From positions 62,001-126,000 of the forward strand of contig NZ_CAKASL010000001.1 in NCBI RefSeq assembly GCF_916858655.1: a DNA stretch of 64,000 nt, in the 5' to 3' direction. The notes beneath the pieces were generated by a model. That model had not been told where the DNA came from and did no database searches. It was given only the letters and a program-made list of their open reading frames with translations. Of the stretch, positions 16,511 to 24,568 are shown one piece after another. Every line of letters starts with the position of its first letter. Within the stretch, counting starts at the first letter, position 1. The translations under genes and the position numbers were made by a program. The DNA comes from Aeromicrobium sp. Leaf350 (lineage in GTDB: Bacteria > Actinomycetota > Actinomycetes > Propionibacteriales > Nocardioidaceae).

Positions 16511-17704
16511 ATGGCATCGCCGTACCGCGTCGTGCTCTCGCGCCCTGGCGCGTTCGCGTTCAGCTCCACCGGGCTCGTCTCGCGACTGCCCCTGTCGATG
16601 CTCGGCCTGTCGATCGTCATCGTGGTGGCGGGGCGCACCGACTCCTACGCATTCGCCGGCACCGTGTCGGCGGCGTACGTGCTGGCGGCGGCGGCCACGG
16701 CGCCCCTGCAAGGCCGGCTCATCGACACGTGGGGCCAGTCCCGGGTGCTGACCCTCTGGGCGCTCGCCTTCGGCACCGGCGTCGCCCTGCTGGTCGTCGC
16801 CATCGCGACCGACTCGGCCACCCCGCTCCCCCACCTCGCGGCCGTGCTCGCGGGCGCGGCGACCCCGCAGACCGGCAACATGGTCAGGGCCCGCTGGTCG
16901 CACCAGCTCGACGACCCCGACGAGCTCAACACCGCCTTCGCCCTGGAGGCCGTGCTCGACGAGGTCGTCTTCATCGTCGGCCCCGTCGTCGCGACGTGGC
17001 TGACGCTCCAGGCGCACGAGTTCGCGGGCATCGCCCTCGCCGGGCTCGCGGGCACCCTCGGCAGCCTGGCGCTCGGTGCCCAGCGGCTCACGGCGCCGCC
17101 CGTGGTCCCGCACGAGTCCGGACCGCGCCCGCCCCTCGACCCGCGTGTCCTCGTCCCGGTCGTCGTCGCGAGCATCGGCATCGGCATCATCTTCGGCGCC
17201 GCCGAGGTGGTGGTCGTGGCGCTCACGGAGGAGCAGGGACGCCCCGGCCTCGCGGGCGTCATGCTCGCGGTCTGGGCGGCCGGCAGCCTCGGGGCGGGTC
17301 TGGCCGTCGGCCTGCTGCCGACCCCCGACGACGTCGTCCGACGCCTGCGCATCGCGCTCGTCGGCCTCACGCTCTCCTTCGTGCCGCTCGCCCTGCTGTC
17401 GAACCTCGGCTGGGTCGCGGTCGGGCTCCTGGTCGGCGGCGCTGCCATCTCGCCCACCCTCGTCGCCGCGGTGCACCTCGTGCGTCAGAACGTGCCCGAG
17501 GCCCGCCTGACCGAGGCCCTCTCGTGGACCACCCTCGGTCTCTCGGTGGGCGTCGCGCCCGGAGCCGCCGTGTCCGGATGGGTCGTCGACCACGCGTGGA
17601 ACGCCTCGGCGGGCTTCCTCGTGCCACTCGTCGCGGGGGTCGTCGCGACGGGTGTCGCACTTCTGTTCCGACTCCCGGAGTCAGCCGAGGTCTCGCGGCA
17701 CTAG
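16511..17704 (+). CDS. major facilitator superfamily transporter
   Basis: The 397-residue protein has about 12 hydrophobic spans and short cytosolic loops, typical of an MFS exporter. The N-terminus (YRVVLSRPGAFAFSSTGLVSRLPLSM) is the form found in actinobacterial MFS proteins of unknown substrate (shown here in part of the family). AGGAGG about 8 nt before the ATG supports the start, and TAGAGT at about 16479 is a likely -10. The substrate is not predictable. Confidence 0.85.
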   Translation: MASPYRVVLSRPGAFAFSSTGLVSRLPLSMLGLSIVIVVAGRTDSYAFAGTVSAAYVLAAAATAPLQGRLIDTWGQSRVLTLWALAFGTGVALLVVAIATDSATPLPHLAAVLAGAATPQTGNMVRARWSHQLDDPDELNTAFALEAVLDEVVFIVGPVVATWLTLQAHEFAGIALAGLAGTLGSLALGAQRLTAPPVVPHESGPRPPLDPRVLVPVVVASIGIGIIFGAAEVVVVALTEEQGRPGLAGVMLAVWAAGSLGAGLAVGLLPTPDDVVRRLRIALVGLTLSFVPLALLSNLGWVAVGLLVGGAAISPTLVAAVHLVRQNVPEARLTEALSWTTLGLSVGVAPGAAVSGWVVDHAWNASAGFLVPLVAGVVATGVALLFRLPESAEVSRH

Positions 17705-17716
17705 GCTGGACACGCC

Positions 17717-20700
17717 ATGACCGACGCCCAGCACCTGCCCGCGCGCGCCGTAGCCCTGGCGCGCTCCTGGGTCGACTCCTCGCCCCGACGCCGCGTCGAC
17801 CCCGCGGCCCGCCGCCTGAGCGAGCTGCTCGCCGATCCCGACGGCCTGCAGTTCACGATCGACTTCGTCGACCGGGTCATCCGCCCCGAGGACCACGACG
17901 TCGCCGCAGCCAACCTGCGCGGTCTCGCGCGCCGCACCCCGGCGTTCCTGCCCTGGTACCAGCGGTCTGCCCTGCGCTGGGGTGCCCGCTTCTCGCGCAT
18001 CGCCCCGGGATTCGTCGTCCGCACGGCCACGAAGGTGCTGCGCCGGCTCGTCGGCCACCTCGTCGTCGACGCGCGGCCCGAGCCGCTGGGCCGCACCATC
18101 GCGCAGCTCACCAAGGGCGGTCACCGGCTCAACCTGAACCTGCTCGGCGAGGCGGTCCTGGGCGAGGGCGAGGCCGCCCGCCGCCGCGACGCCGTCGTCG
18201 AGCTGCTCGGACGGCCGGACGTCGACTACGTGTCGGTCAAGGTCTCCTCGGTCGCCAGCCGGCTCTCGCTGTGGGGCTTCGACGCCACCGTCGAGCGCGT
18301 CGTGACCCAGCTGCGGCCGATCTACGCCGCCGCGATCGGCGACGACCCGGCCACCGCCAAGTTCGTCAACCTCGACATGGAGGAGTACCGCGACCTCGAC
18401 CTGACGATCGCGGTCTTCACGCGCGCCCTCGACGAGCAGCCCGACCTCACCGCCGGCATCGTGCTGCAGGCGTACCTCCCCGACGTCCACGAGGCCTACG
18501 AGCGGCTCCACCGCTGGGCCTACGAGCGCCGGCTCCGAGGCGGGGCCCCGGTCAAGATCCGCGTCGTGAAGGGCGCCAACCTCGCGATGGAGCGGGTCGA
18601 CGCCGAGGTGCACGACTGGCCGCTCGCGACCTGGGGCTCCAAGGCCGAGACGGACGCCTCCTACAAGCGCCTGCTCGACACCGCACTGCGCCCCGACCGG
18701 GTCGACGCGATCCGTGTGGGCGTCGCGGGCCAGAACCTGTTCGACATCGCCTGGGCGTGGCTCCTCGCCGAGGACCGAGGCGTCACGGACGCCGTCGACG
18801 TCGAGATGCTGCTCGGCATGGACGCCGGCCCGGTGCGTGCCGTGCGGGGCACCGTGGGCCGGGTCCTGCTCTACACGCCCGTCGTGCACCCTGACGAGTT
18901 CGACGTCGCGATCGCCTACCTGGTGCGCCGGCTCGAGGAGAACGCCAGCAGCGAGAACTTCATGTCCTCGGTGTTCCGGCTCACCGACACCGCCACCTTC
19001 ACCCGCGAGGCCGACCGCTTCCTGGCGTCGGTCGACCTGATGGGGCGCGACGCCCCCTCCCGCCACCGCGTCCAGGACCGCCGCTCCGAGACGTTCGCGA
19101 CCGACGTCACCGAGTTCGAGAACACCGCCGACACCGATCCCTCGATCGCGGGCAACCGCGCCTGGGCGCTCGACCAGCTCGAGCGCAGCGCCTACACGAG
19201 CCTGGGCGCCAACAGCATCGAGGACGCCCGCATCCACGGACCCGCCGGGCTCGAGACCCTGGTCCGCCAGACGCGGGCGGCCGGCAGCCGCTGGCAGGCC
19301 CGCGACGCGCAGGTCCGCAGCTGGCTGCTCCACCAGGCCGGACACGCGCTGGCCCACCGGCGAGGCGACCTCGTCTCGGTCATGGCCGCCGAGGCCGGCA
19401 AGACCGTGGCCCAGGCCGACGTCGAGGTCAGCGAGGCGATCGACTTCGCGCACTACTACGCCGAGTCGCTGCTGCGGCTCGAGGCGGTCGACGGCGCCAC
19501 GTTCGTCCCGTCGTCGCTGACCGTCGTCACGCCCCCGTGGAACTTCCCCGTCGCGATCCCCGCCGGGTCGATGCTCGCGGCCCTGGCGGCCGGCAGCGCC
19601 GTGATCGTCAAGCCGGCCCCGCAGTCGCAGCGGTGCGCCGCCGTCGTCGTGGAGGCGCTCTGGCAGGCGGGCATCCCGCGCGAGGCCCTGCGCCTCGTGA
19701 CCGTGCCGGAGGGTCCCCTGAGCAAGGCGCTCGTCGCGCACTCCGACGTCGACCGAGTCATCCTGACGGGTGGCTGGGAGACGGCCCGGCTGTTCCGCTC
19801 CTGGCGACCCGACCTGCACCTGCACGCCGAGACCAGTGGCAAGAACGCGCTGGTCGTGACGCCCAGCGCCGACCTCGACCTCGCGGTGGCCGACCTCGTG
19901 CAGAGCGCGTTCGGCCACGCGGGGCAGAAGTGCTCGGCGGCGAGCCTCGCGATCCTGGTCGGCTCGGTCGGTGACTCCGAGCGCTTCGGCCGCCAGCTCG
20001 TCGACGCCGTGCGCTCGATGCGCGTGGCCCACCCGACCGACCCGTCGGCCGAGATGGGTCCGCTCATCGAGCCGCCGGGCGAGAAGCTGACCTCGGGGCT
20101 CACCGAGCTCGGTGAGGGCGAGTCGTGGCTCGTCGAGCCGCGGCAGCTCGACGACTCCGGCCGCCTCTGGTCGCCCGGCGTGCGTGCCGGGGTGCGGCCC
20201 GGCAGCGAGTTCCACCGCACCGAGTACTTCGGTCCCATCCTGGGGCTCATGCACGCGCCCGACCTGGCCACCGCGATCGCGTGGCAGAACGCGACCGACT
20301 ACGGCCTGACGGCCGGGCTGCACTCGCTCGACCCCCAGGAGATCTCGACCTGGGTCGACCAGGTGCAGGCCGGCAACCTGTACGTCAACCGCGGCACGAC
20401 CGGCGCGATCGTCCAGCGCCAGCCGTTCGGTGGCTGGAAGCGGTCCACCGTCGGCCCCACGACGAAGGCCGGCGGACCCAACTACCTCGTGCGCCTCGGC
20501 GAGTGGACGCCACGACCGCTCCGGCGGGTCGCCGACGTCGACACCAGCGAGTCCGTCAGCGAGCTGCTCGCGAACGTGCTGCACGACTTCTCGCAGGAGG
20601 ACGTGGCCTGGCTCGACGCCGCGGCACGCTCCGACGAGCTGGCCTGGCGGCGGGAGTTCGGGCTGACGAAGGACGTCTCCCGGCTCCACGCCGAGCGCAA

Positions 20701-21112
20701 CCTGCTGCGGTACCTGCCCGTCCCGGTCACGGTTCGTGTCGAGGGGTCCCGCCGCGAGGTGCTGCGCCTCGTGCTGGCCGCGGTCCGCACCGGCGCCCCG
20801 ATCGTCGTCAGCACGAACGTCCGTCTGGTCGTGCCGGGCTTCGAGGTGCACGTCGAGGACGACGACACCTGGCTCGAGCGGCTCGCCACGACCCGCCCGG
20901 AGCGGGTGCGTCTGGTCCGCGCCTCCCACCAGGCCGCTGCCCGCGCCGTCGACGGCGACCCCGACGTCGCGTTCGTGACCGGTGACGTCACCCAGTCCGG
21001 TCGCATCGAGCTGCTGACGTTCCTGCACGAGCAGTCCATCTCGATCACCCACCACCGCTTCGGCAATCCCGTCCCCGCGCTGGCCGGTCTCCTGCCGCGC
21101 GGCCCCCGGTGA
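17717..21112 (+). CDS. putA: bifunctional proline dehydrogenase / L-glutamate-5-semialdehyde dehydrogenase
   Basis: PutA oxidises proline to P5C (FAD) and then to glutamate (NAD+). This is 1131 residues. Residues about 30-440 form the PRODH barrel (LNLLGEAVLGEGEA, YVSVKVSSV, and the FAD/substrate motif YERRLRGG). Residues about 500-960 form the aldehyde dehydrogenase with Glu in HAETSGKN (about 704) and catalytic Cys in GQKCSAASL (about 739). A roughly 150-residue C-terminal extension follows. There is no N-terminal ribbon-helix-helix, so it is not the autoregulatory E. coli type. TAGGCT lies 9 nt before the ATG. Confidence 0.95.
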   Translation: MTDAQHLPARAVALARSWVDSSPRRRVDPAARRLSELLADPDGLQFTIDFVDRVIRPEDHDVAAANLRGLARRTPAFLPWYQRSALRWGARFSRIAPGFVVRTATKVLRRLVGHLVVDARPEPLGRTIAQLTKGGHRLNLNLLGEAVLGEGEAARRRDAVVELLGRPDVDYVSVKVSSVASRLSLWGFDATVERVVTQLRPIYAAAIGDDPATAKFVNLDMEEYRDLDLTIAVFTRALDEQPDLTAGIVLQAYLPDVHEAYERLHRWAYERRLRGGAPVKIRVVKGANLAMERVDAEVHDWPLATWGSKAETDASYKRLLDTALRPDRVDAIRVGVAGQNLFDIAWAWLLAEDRGVTDAVDVEMLLGMDAGPVRAVRGTVGRVLLYTPVVHPDEFDVAIAYLVRRLEENASSENFMSSVFRLTDTATFTREADRFLASVDLMGRDAPSRHRVQDRRSETFATDVTEFENTADTDPSIAGNRAWALDQLERSAYTSLGANSIEDARIHGPAGLETLVRQTRAAGSRWQARDAQVRSWLLHQAGHALAHRRGDLVSVMAAEAGKTVAQADVEVSEAIDFAHYYAESLLRLEAVDGATFVPSSLTVVTPPWNFPVAIPAGSMLAALAAGSAVIVKPAPQSQRCAAVVVEALWQAGIPREALRLVTVPEGPLSKALVAHSDVDRVILTGGWETARLFRSWRPDLHLHAETSGKNALVVTPSADLDLAVADLVQSAFGHAGQKCSAASLAILVGSVGDSERFGRQLVDAVRSMRVAHPTDPSAEMGPLIEPPGEKLTSGLTELGEGESWLVEPRQLDDSGRLWSPGVRAGVRPGSEFHRTEYFGPILGLMHAPDLATAIAWQNATDYGLTAGLHSLDPQEISTWVDQVQAGNLYVNRGTTGAIVQRQPFGGWKRSTVGPTTKAGGPNYLVRLGEWTPRPLRRVADVDTSESVSELLANVLHDFSQEDVAWLDAAARSDELAWRREFGLTKDVSRLHAERNLLRYLPVPVTVRVEGSRREVLRLVLAAVRTGAPIVVSTNVRLVVPGFEVHVEDDDTWLERLATTRPERVRLVRASHQAAARAVDGDPDVAFVTGDVTQSGRIELLTFLHEQSISITHHRFGNPVPALAGLLPRGPR

Positions 21113-21193
21113 CCCCGGCCGGGGTGCTGGCGGCGCGTCCTCCCCGATTCCCCGGAACCTCGGGTGACAATGGCAGGGCAGCAAGGAGGCGAC

Positions 21194-22198
21194 ATGCGTG
21201 AACTCGGTCCGGACCGGCTGAGCGACGACGGCAACAGCCTCGTCGCCCGGGATCCCGGCACCGGCGAGGAGTTCAGCCTGCCGATCGACGACCGCCTGAA
21301 GCGGATCGTCGCGCTCGCCGACCACCGCCGCCGACCGGGGTATCGTCCCCGGGAGTCCACGAAGTCCGGAGAGACGATCATGCAGAGTGCGCTGAGCCCG
21401 CGTGACATCCAGACCCGCATCCGCCGCGGCGAGACCGTCGCCGAGGTCGCCGACGCCGCTGGTGTGCCGACCGAGCAGATCGACGGATTCGCCACGCCCG
21501 TGCTCGCCGAGCGGGCCTACATGGCCGAGCAGGCCCGCGCCACCCCGCTGCGCCGCAAGCACGTGGGCGGCGCCCCCGTCGCGCTCGGGGCGATCGTCGA
21601 CGAGTGCCTGGCAGCCGCCGGCTCGCCGCCGGACGATGCCGCGTGGGACGCGTGGCGCCGGGAGGACGGCCGCTGGGCCGTGATCGTGACGCCCACCGGT
21701 GAGTCGGCCGCGCACTTCATCTTCGACGTCAAGAGCCGCTTCGTGCTTCCGGCCGACGACCTGGCGCACGGACTCGTGGGCGACGTCGCCCACCCGGACG
21801 AGTCCTCCGACATGGCCCTCGCGGACGCCGTGCGCGGGCAGGGCACCAGCGCCGCGGAGGGCGAGGTCGTGACGGCGGCCCAGGTGGTCGCCGAGGACTA
21901 CGCCACCAGCGCGCCCGTGGCCTCGCTCAAGGAGGCGCGCGACCGCCGCGCCCTGGAGCAGATGGCGCAGGTCGAGCCCCCCTCCGACGACCAGCACCCC
22001 GACCAGCTCGACTTCGGCGACCTCGACCACGGCAGCGCCGAGCCCACGCCGGAGCCCGAGGAGACGCCCGTCCGCGACGAGACGCCTCCGCCGCCCGTCG
22101 ACGACGAGCCCGCCGCACCCGCCGACGACAAGCGCAAGCACGAGCGTCGCCGGGTGCCCAGCTGGGACGAGATCATGTTCGGCGGCCGCGACGGCTGA
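21194..22198 (+). CDS. sepH: septation protein SepH (DUF3071)
   Basis: SepH is an actinobacterial cell-division factor that binds and stimulates FtsZ assembly. The 334-residue protein has the N-terminal DUF3071 region with a helix-turn-helix-like segment (IRRGETVAEVADAAGVP, about residues 75-92). A long acidic Pro/Glu/Asp linker and the conserved C-terminal WDEIMFG motif follow. The ATG at 21194 is preferred to one at 21164 because AAGGAGG lies 5 nt upstream and MRELGPDRLSDDG matches the family start. Confidence 0.92.
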   Translation: MRELGPDRLSDDGNSLVARDPGTGEEFSLPIDDRLKRIVALADHRRRPGYRPRESTKSGETIMQSALSPRDIQTRIRRGETVAEVADAAGVPTEQIDGFATPVLAERAYMAEQARATPLRRKHVGGAPVALGAIVDECLAAAGSPPDDAAWDAWRREDGRWAVIVTPTGESAAHFIFDVKSRFVLPADDLAHGLVGDVAHPDESSDMALADAVRGQGTSAAEGEVVTAAQVVAEDYATSAPVASLKEARDRRALEQMAQVEPPSDDQHPDQLDFGDLDHGSAEPTPEPEETPVRDETPPPPVDDEPAAPADDKRKHERRRVPSWDEIMFGGRDG

Positions 22199-22232
22199 CG
22201 CCGTCCGCCCCCACCCACCCGAGGCAGAGGGG

Positions 22233-22886
22233 TCAGTCGAAGGGCAGGACGTCGGGCGACATCGCGGCGGCCTGCGCGGCCGCCGCCGTCATGCGGCGGC
22301 GGTGGTGGCGCCGGCACAGCACCTCGTAGCCGACCTGCGGCGCGGGCCGGTCGGCGTCCTCGACGTCGCCGACGACGATGACGTCGCCCTCGGTCACCAT
22401 CACGCCGTTCTCGGTGCGCGCGTTGTGCGTGGCGCGGGACCCGCACCAGCACAGGGTCTCGACCTGCAGCGTCATCACCCGGTCCGCGAGCTCGACGAGG
22501 CGCGCGGAGCCCTCGAACAGCCGCGTGCGGAAGTCGGTGAGGATGCCGAAGCAGAACACGTCGATGTCGAGCTCGTCCGCGATCTTGGCGAGGGTGTCGA
22601 TCTGGGAGGTCGTGTAGAACTGCGCCTCGTCGGCGACGATGTAGTCGATGCGCTGGGCGTGCGTCAGCTCGTGCACCACGTAGCCCCAGAAGTCGAAGTC
22701 GGCATCGACCTCGATCGCGCTGACCGACAGGCCCAGGCGGCTCGAGATCACCCCGGCACCGGCCCGGTCACGTGAGGTGAACACCCGGCCGTGCCGTGAA
22801 CGCGCGCGATGGTTGTGGTCGACCTGCAGCGCCAGCGTGCTCTTGCCGGAGTCCATCGTCCCGGAGTAGAAGGTCAGGTCGGCCAT
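22233..22886 (-). CDS. tdk: thymidine kinase
   Basis: Type II Tdk phosphorylates thymidine with ATP. The 217-residue protein shows the P-loop FYSGTMDSGKST, Walker B-like DEAQF, the lasso zinc cysteines (CWCG, and Cys in the distal VLCRRHH), and an Ala-rich tail. The leaderless-type start is supported by CAGGAT 6 nt upstream of ATG 22886. It follows the phosphodiesterase gene closely but appears to have its own promoter. Confidence 0.95.
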   Translation of the reverse strand: MADLTFYSGTMDSGKSTLALQVDHNHRARSRHGRVFTSRDRAGAGVISSRLGLSVSAIEVDADFDFWGYVVHELTHAQRIDYIVADEAQFYTTSQIDTLAKIADELDIDVFCFGILTDFRTRLFEGSARLVELADRVMTLQVETLCWCGSRATHNARTENGVMVTEGDVIVVGDVEDADRPAPQVGYEVLCRRHHRRRMTAAAAQAAAMSPDVLPFD

Positions 22887-22898
22887 GGGTCCATCCTG

Positions 22899-23990
22899 TC
22901 AGCACCACAGCAGGGGGATGCGGGTCTCCACCTCGCTCGTGGAGCCGTGGAAGCCGGCCATCTCCATCTCGCGGGCGAACTCGCGCGAGCTGAACACCGC
23001 GAAGTCGCCCTGGGCCGCCACGACGACGTCGCCGAAGCGCTCCTCGACCGCGGGCGCGAGCGGCCCGAACCAGTCCTCGCACTCCTCGCGCAGCCGCACG
23101 TCGGCCCGCTCGCCCAGCAGCTCGCGCCACCGCTGGGCGACCTCCGTGGCCGTGCCGGGGCGGGTGTGCAGGTGCCGGAACCGCGCCTCCCCCGCGATCA
23201 TCTCGACGTCGTCGAGCAGCCGCGGGTTCGCGTCGACGTCGAACCGGCCCTCGCGCGGGAGGTCGATCATGCCGTGGTCGGCCGTGACCACCAGGCGCAC
23301 GTCGTCGGGCAGGTCGGCGCGCAGACGGCGCAGGTCGTCGTCGATGCGGCGCAGCTCGGTGCGCCACTCCTCGCTCGTGCAGCCGTGCTTGTGGCCCGTG
23401 TGGTCGAGGTGCGACTCATAGGCGTAGACCGCGGGGCGGCCGGCGGCCTCGGTCAGGTCGAGCAGCACGTCGTGACGCTCCCAGCTCGAGGTCACACCGT
23501 GGTACGGCACGTCGCGCTGGCTGCACTGGGTGAGCCCCGAACCCTCGAAACGCGCCTCGTTCACCGCCGCGGCGTCGATGCCGTCGCGCGCCATCGTGGC
23601 CAGCACCATCGCGTGCGGCTGCCACTCGCGCGGATCGAGCGGGCGGTCCCAGGCGATCGAGTTGAGCCGCTCCCCCGTCTCAGGGACCCGCACGGTGTAG
23701 CCGGCGACCCCGTGCTGCCCCGGGGCCACCCCGGTGCCGAGCGAGGTCAGGCTCGTGACGGTCGTGGAGGGGATGTTGCTGCGCACCTCGGGCACCGACT
23801 CGAGCCCGCTGAGGAACGGCGCGTGCTGCGCGTTCTCGCGCAGGTTCAGCTCGCCGAGCCCGTCGACGAGGAACACGACGTACCCCCGGGCCTCGGGCAG
23901 GCCGATGACGTCCACCAGACCTGGCGCGCCCAGTGCGGCGCCGACCGACGGCCACACGTCATGGATGCGCGGCGTTGCTGCGAGGGTCAC
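22899..23990 (-). CDS. alkaline-phosphatase-superfamily nucleotide pyrophosphatase/phosphodiesterase
   Basis: The 363-residue protein has the metal-binding strand VVFLVDGLGELNL, nucleophile region SNIPSTTVTSLTSLGTG, AYESHLDHTGHKHG and VTADHGMIDLP, all of the type I phosphodiesterase/nucleotide pyrophosphatase group. No signal peptide is visible, so it is probably cytosolic. The substrate is unknown. The GTG at 23990 is two bases from the DUF5998 stop, so the genes form one operon. Confidence 0.88.
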   Translation of the reverse strand: MTLAATPRIHDVWPSVGAALGAPGLVDVIGLPEARGYVVFLVDGLGELNLRENAQHAPFLSGLESVPEVRSNIPSTTVTSLTSLGTGVAPGQHGVAGYTVRVPETGERLNSIAWDRPLDPREWQPHAMVLATMARDGIDAAAVNEARFEGSGLTQCSQRDVPYHGVTSSWERHDVLLDLTEAAGRPAVYAYESHLDHTGHKHGCTSEEWRTELRRIDDDLRRLRADLPDDVRLVVTADHGMIDLPREGRFDVDANPRLLDDVEMIAGEARFRHLHTRPGTATEVAQRWRELLGERADVRLREECEDWFGPLAPAVEERFGDVVVAAQGDFAVFSSREFAREMEMAGFHGSTSEVETRIPLLWC

Positions 23991-23992
23991 GA

Positions 23993-24568
23993 TCAGCCGC
24001 GGCCCAGCGCCGAGGGACGGGAGGTGACCGCCGACAGGTGCCGGGCGAAGGCCAGGAGCTCCTCGACCGCGTGTCCGCCGTCGCCGGCCGTGGCGAGGCG
24101 GAGCGAGAAGTCGTCGCCGCTGACCGACCCGGTGTAGCCGTGGTCGGCCTCGCAGTTCGGGTCGTCGCAGCGGGCCGGCTCGAGGTCGACACGGGCGACC
24201 GCGCCCCAGCCGATCGTCAGCACGGCCTCCTCGAGCGTTCCGGCGGTCGACACGATGCGCGACACCACGACCGAGGCGACGCGGTCGAGACCGACGGCCT
24301 CCGACGTCGTCGAGGTGTACGGGCGCGGCACGAGGTCGTCCGGGGCGTGCTCGTCGGTGTGCAGCAGGACGATGCGGGTGTCGGTCAGCACCAGCACCGT
24401 CATGTGGCGGCGGATCTCGTCACGGTCGAAGGTCGGCTCGTGGTGGGCCACGAACGCGCCGACCTCCTCGCCCGCCAGGGCGTCACGAAGACCGTCGGCG
24501 ACGATGTCGGGGTAGTACCCGCTGCGCGAGATCGCGGCGTACAGCTCGCCGGTGCGGTCGATGGCCAT
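23993..24568 (-). CDS. DUF5998 family protein
   Basis: The 191-residue soluble protein matches DUF5998 (for example HMTVLVLTDTRIVLLHTDEH, RVASVVVSRIV, and a CDDPNCEADHGYTG segment with two Cys and a His that could bind metal). Function is unknown. The family is conserved between the phosphodiesterase gene and the large GNAT/CoA-ligase gene in actinobacteria. Its ATG shares a base with the upstream stop (TGATG). Confidence 0.82.
   Translation of the reverse strand: MAIDRTGELYAAISRSGYYPDIVADGLRDALAGEEVGAFVAHHEPTFDRDEIRRHMTVLVLTDTRIVLLHTDEHAPDDLVPRPYTSTTSEAVGLDRVASVVVSRIVSTAGTLEEAVLTIGWGAVARVDLEPARCDDPNCEADHGYTGSVSGDDFSLRLATAGDGGHAVEELLAFARHLSAVTSRPSALGRG

Noticed and set aside
17681-22141. Very long minus-strand open frame (about 1486 codons) opposite putA and sepH
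   Set aside because: It is antisense to two well-recognised genes, has low-complexity Arg/Gly/Val/Asp composition typical of GC-rich shadow frames, and has no domain.
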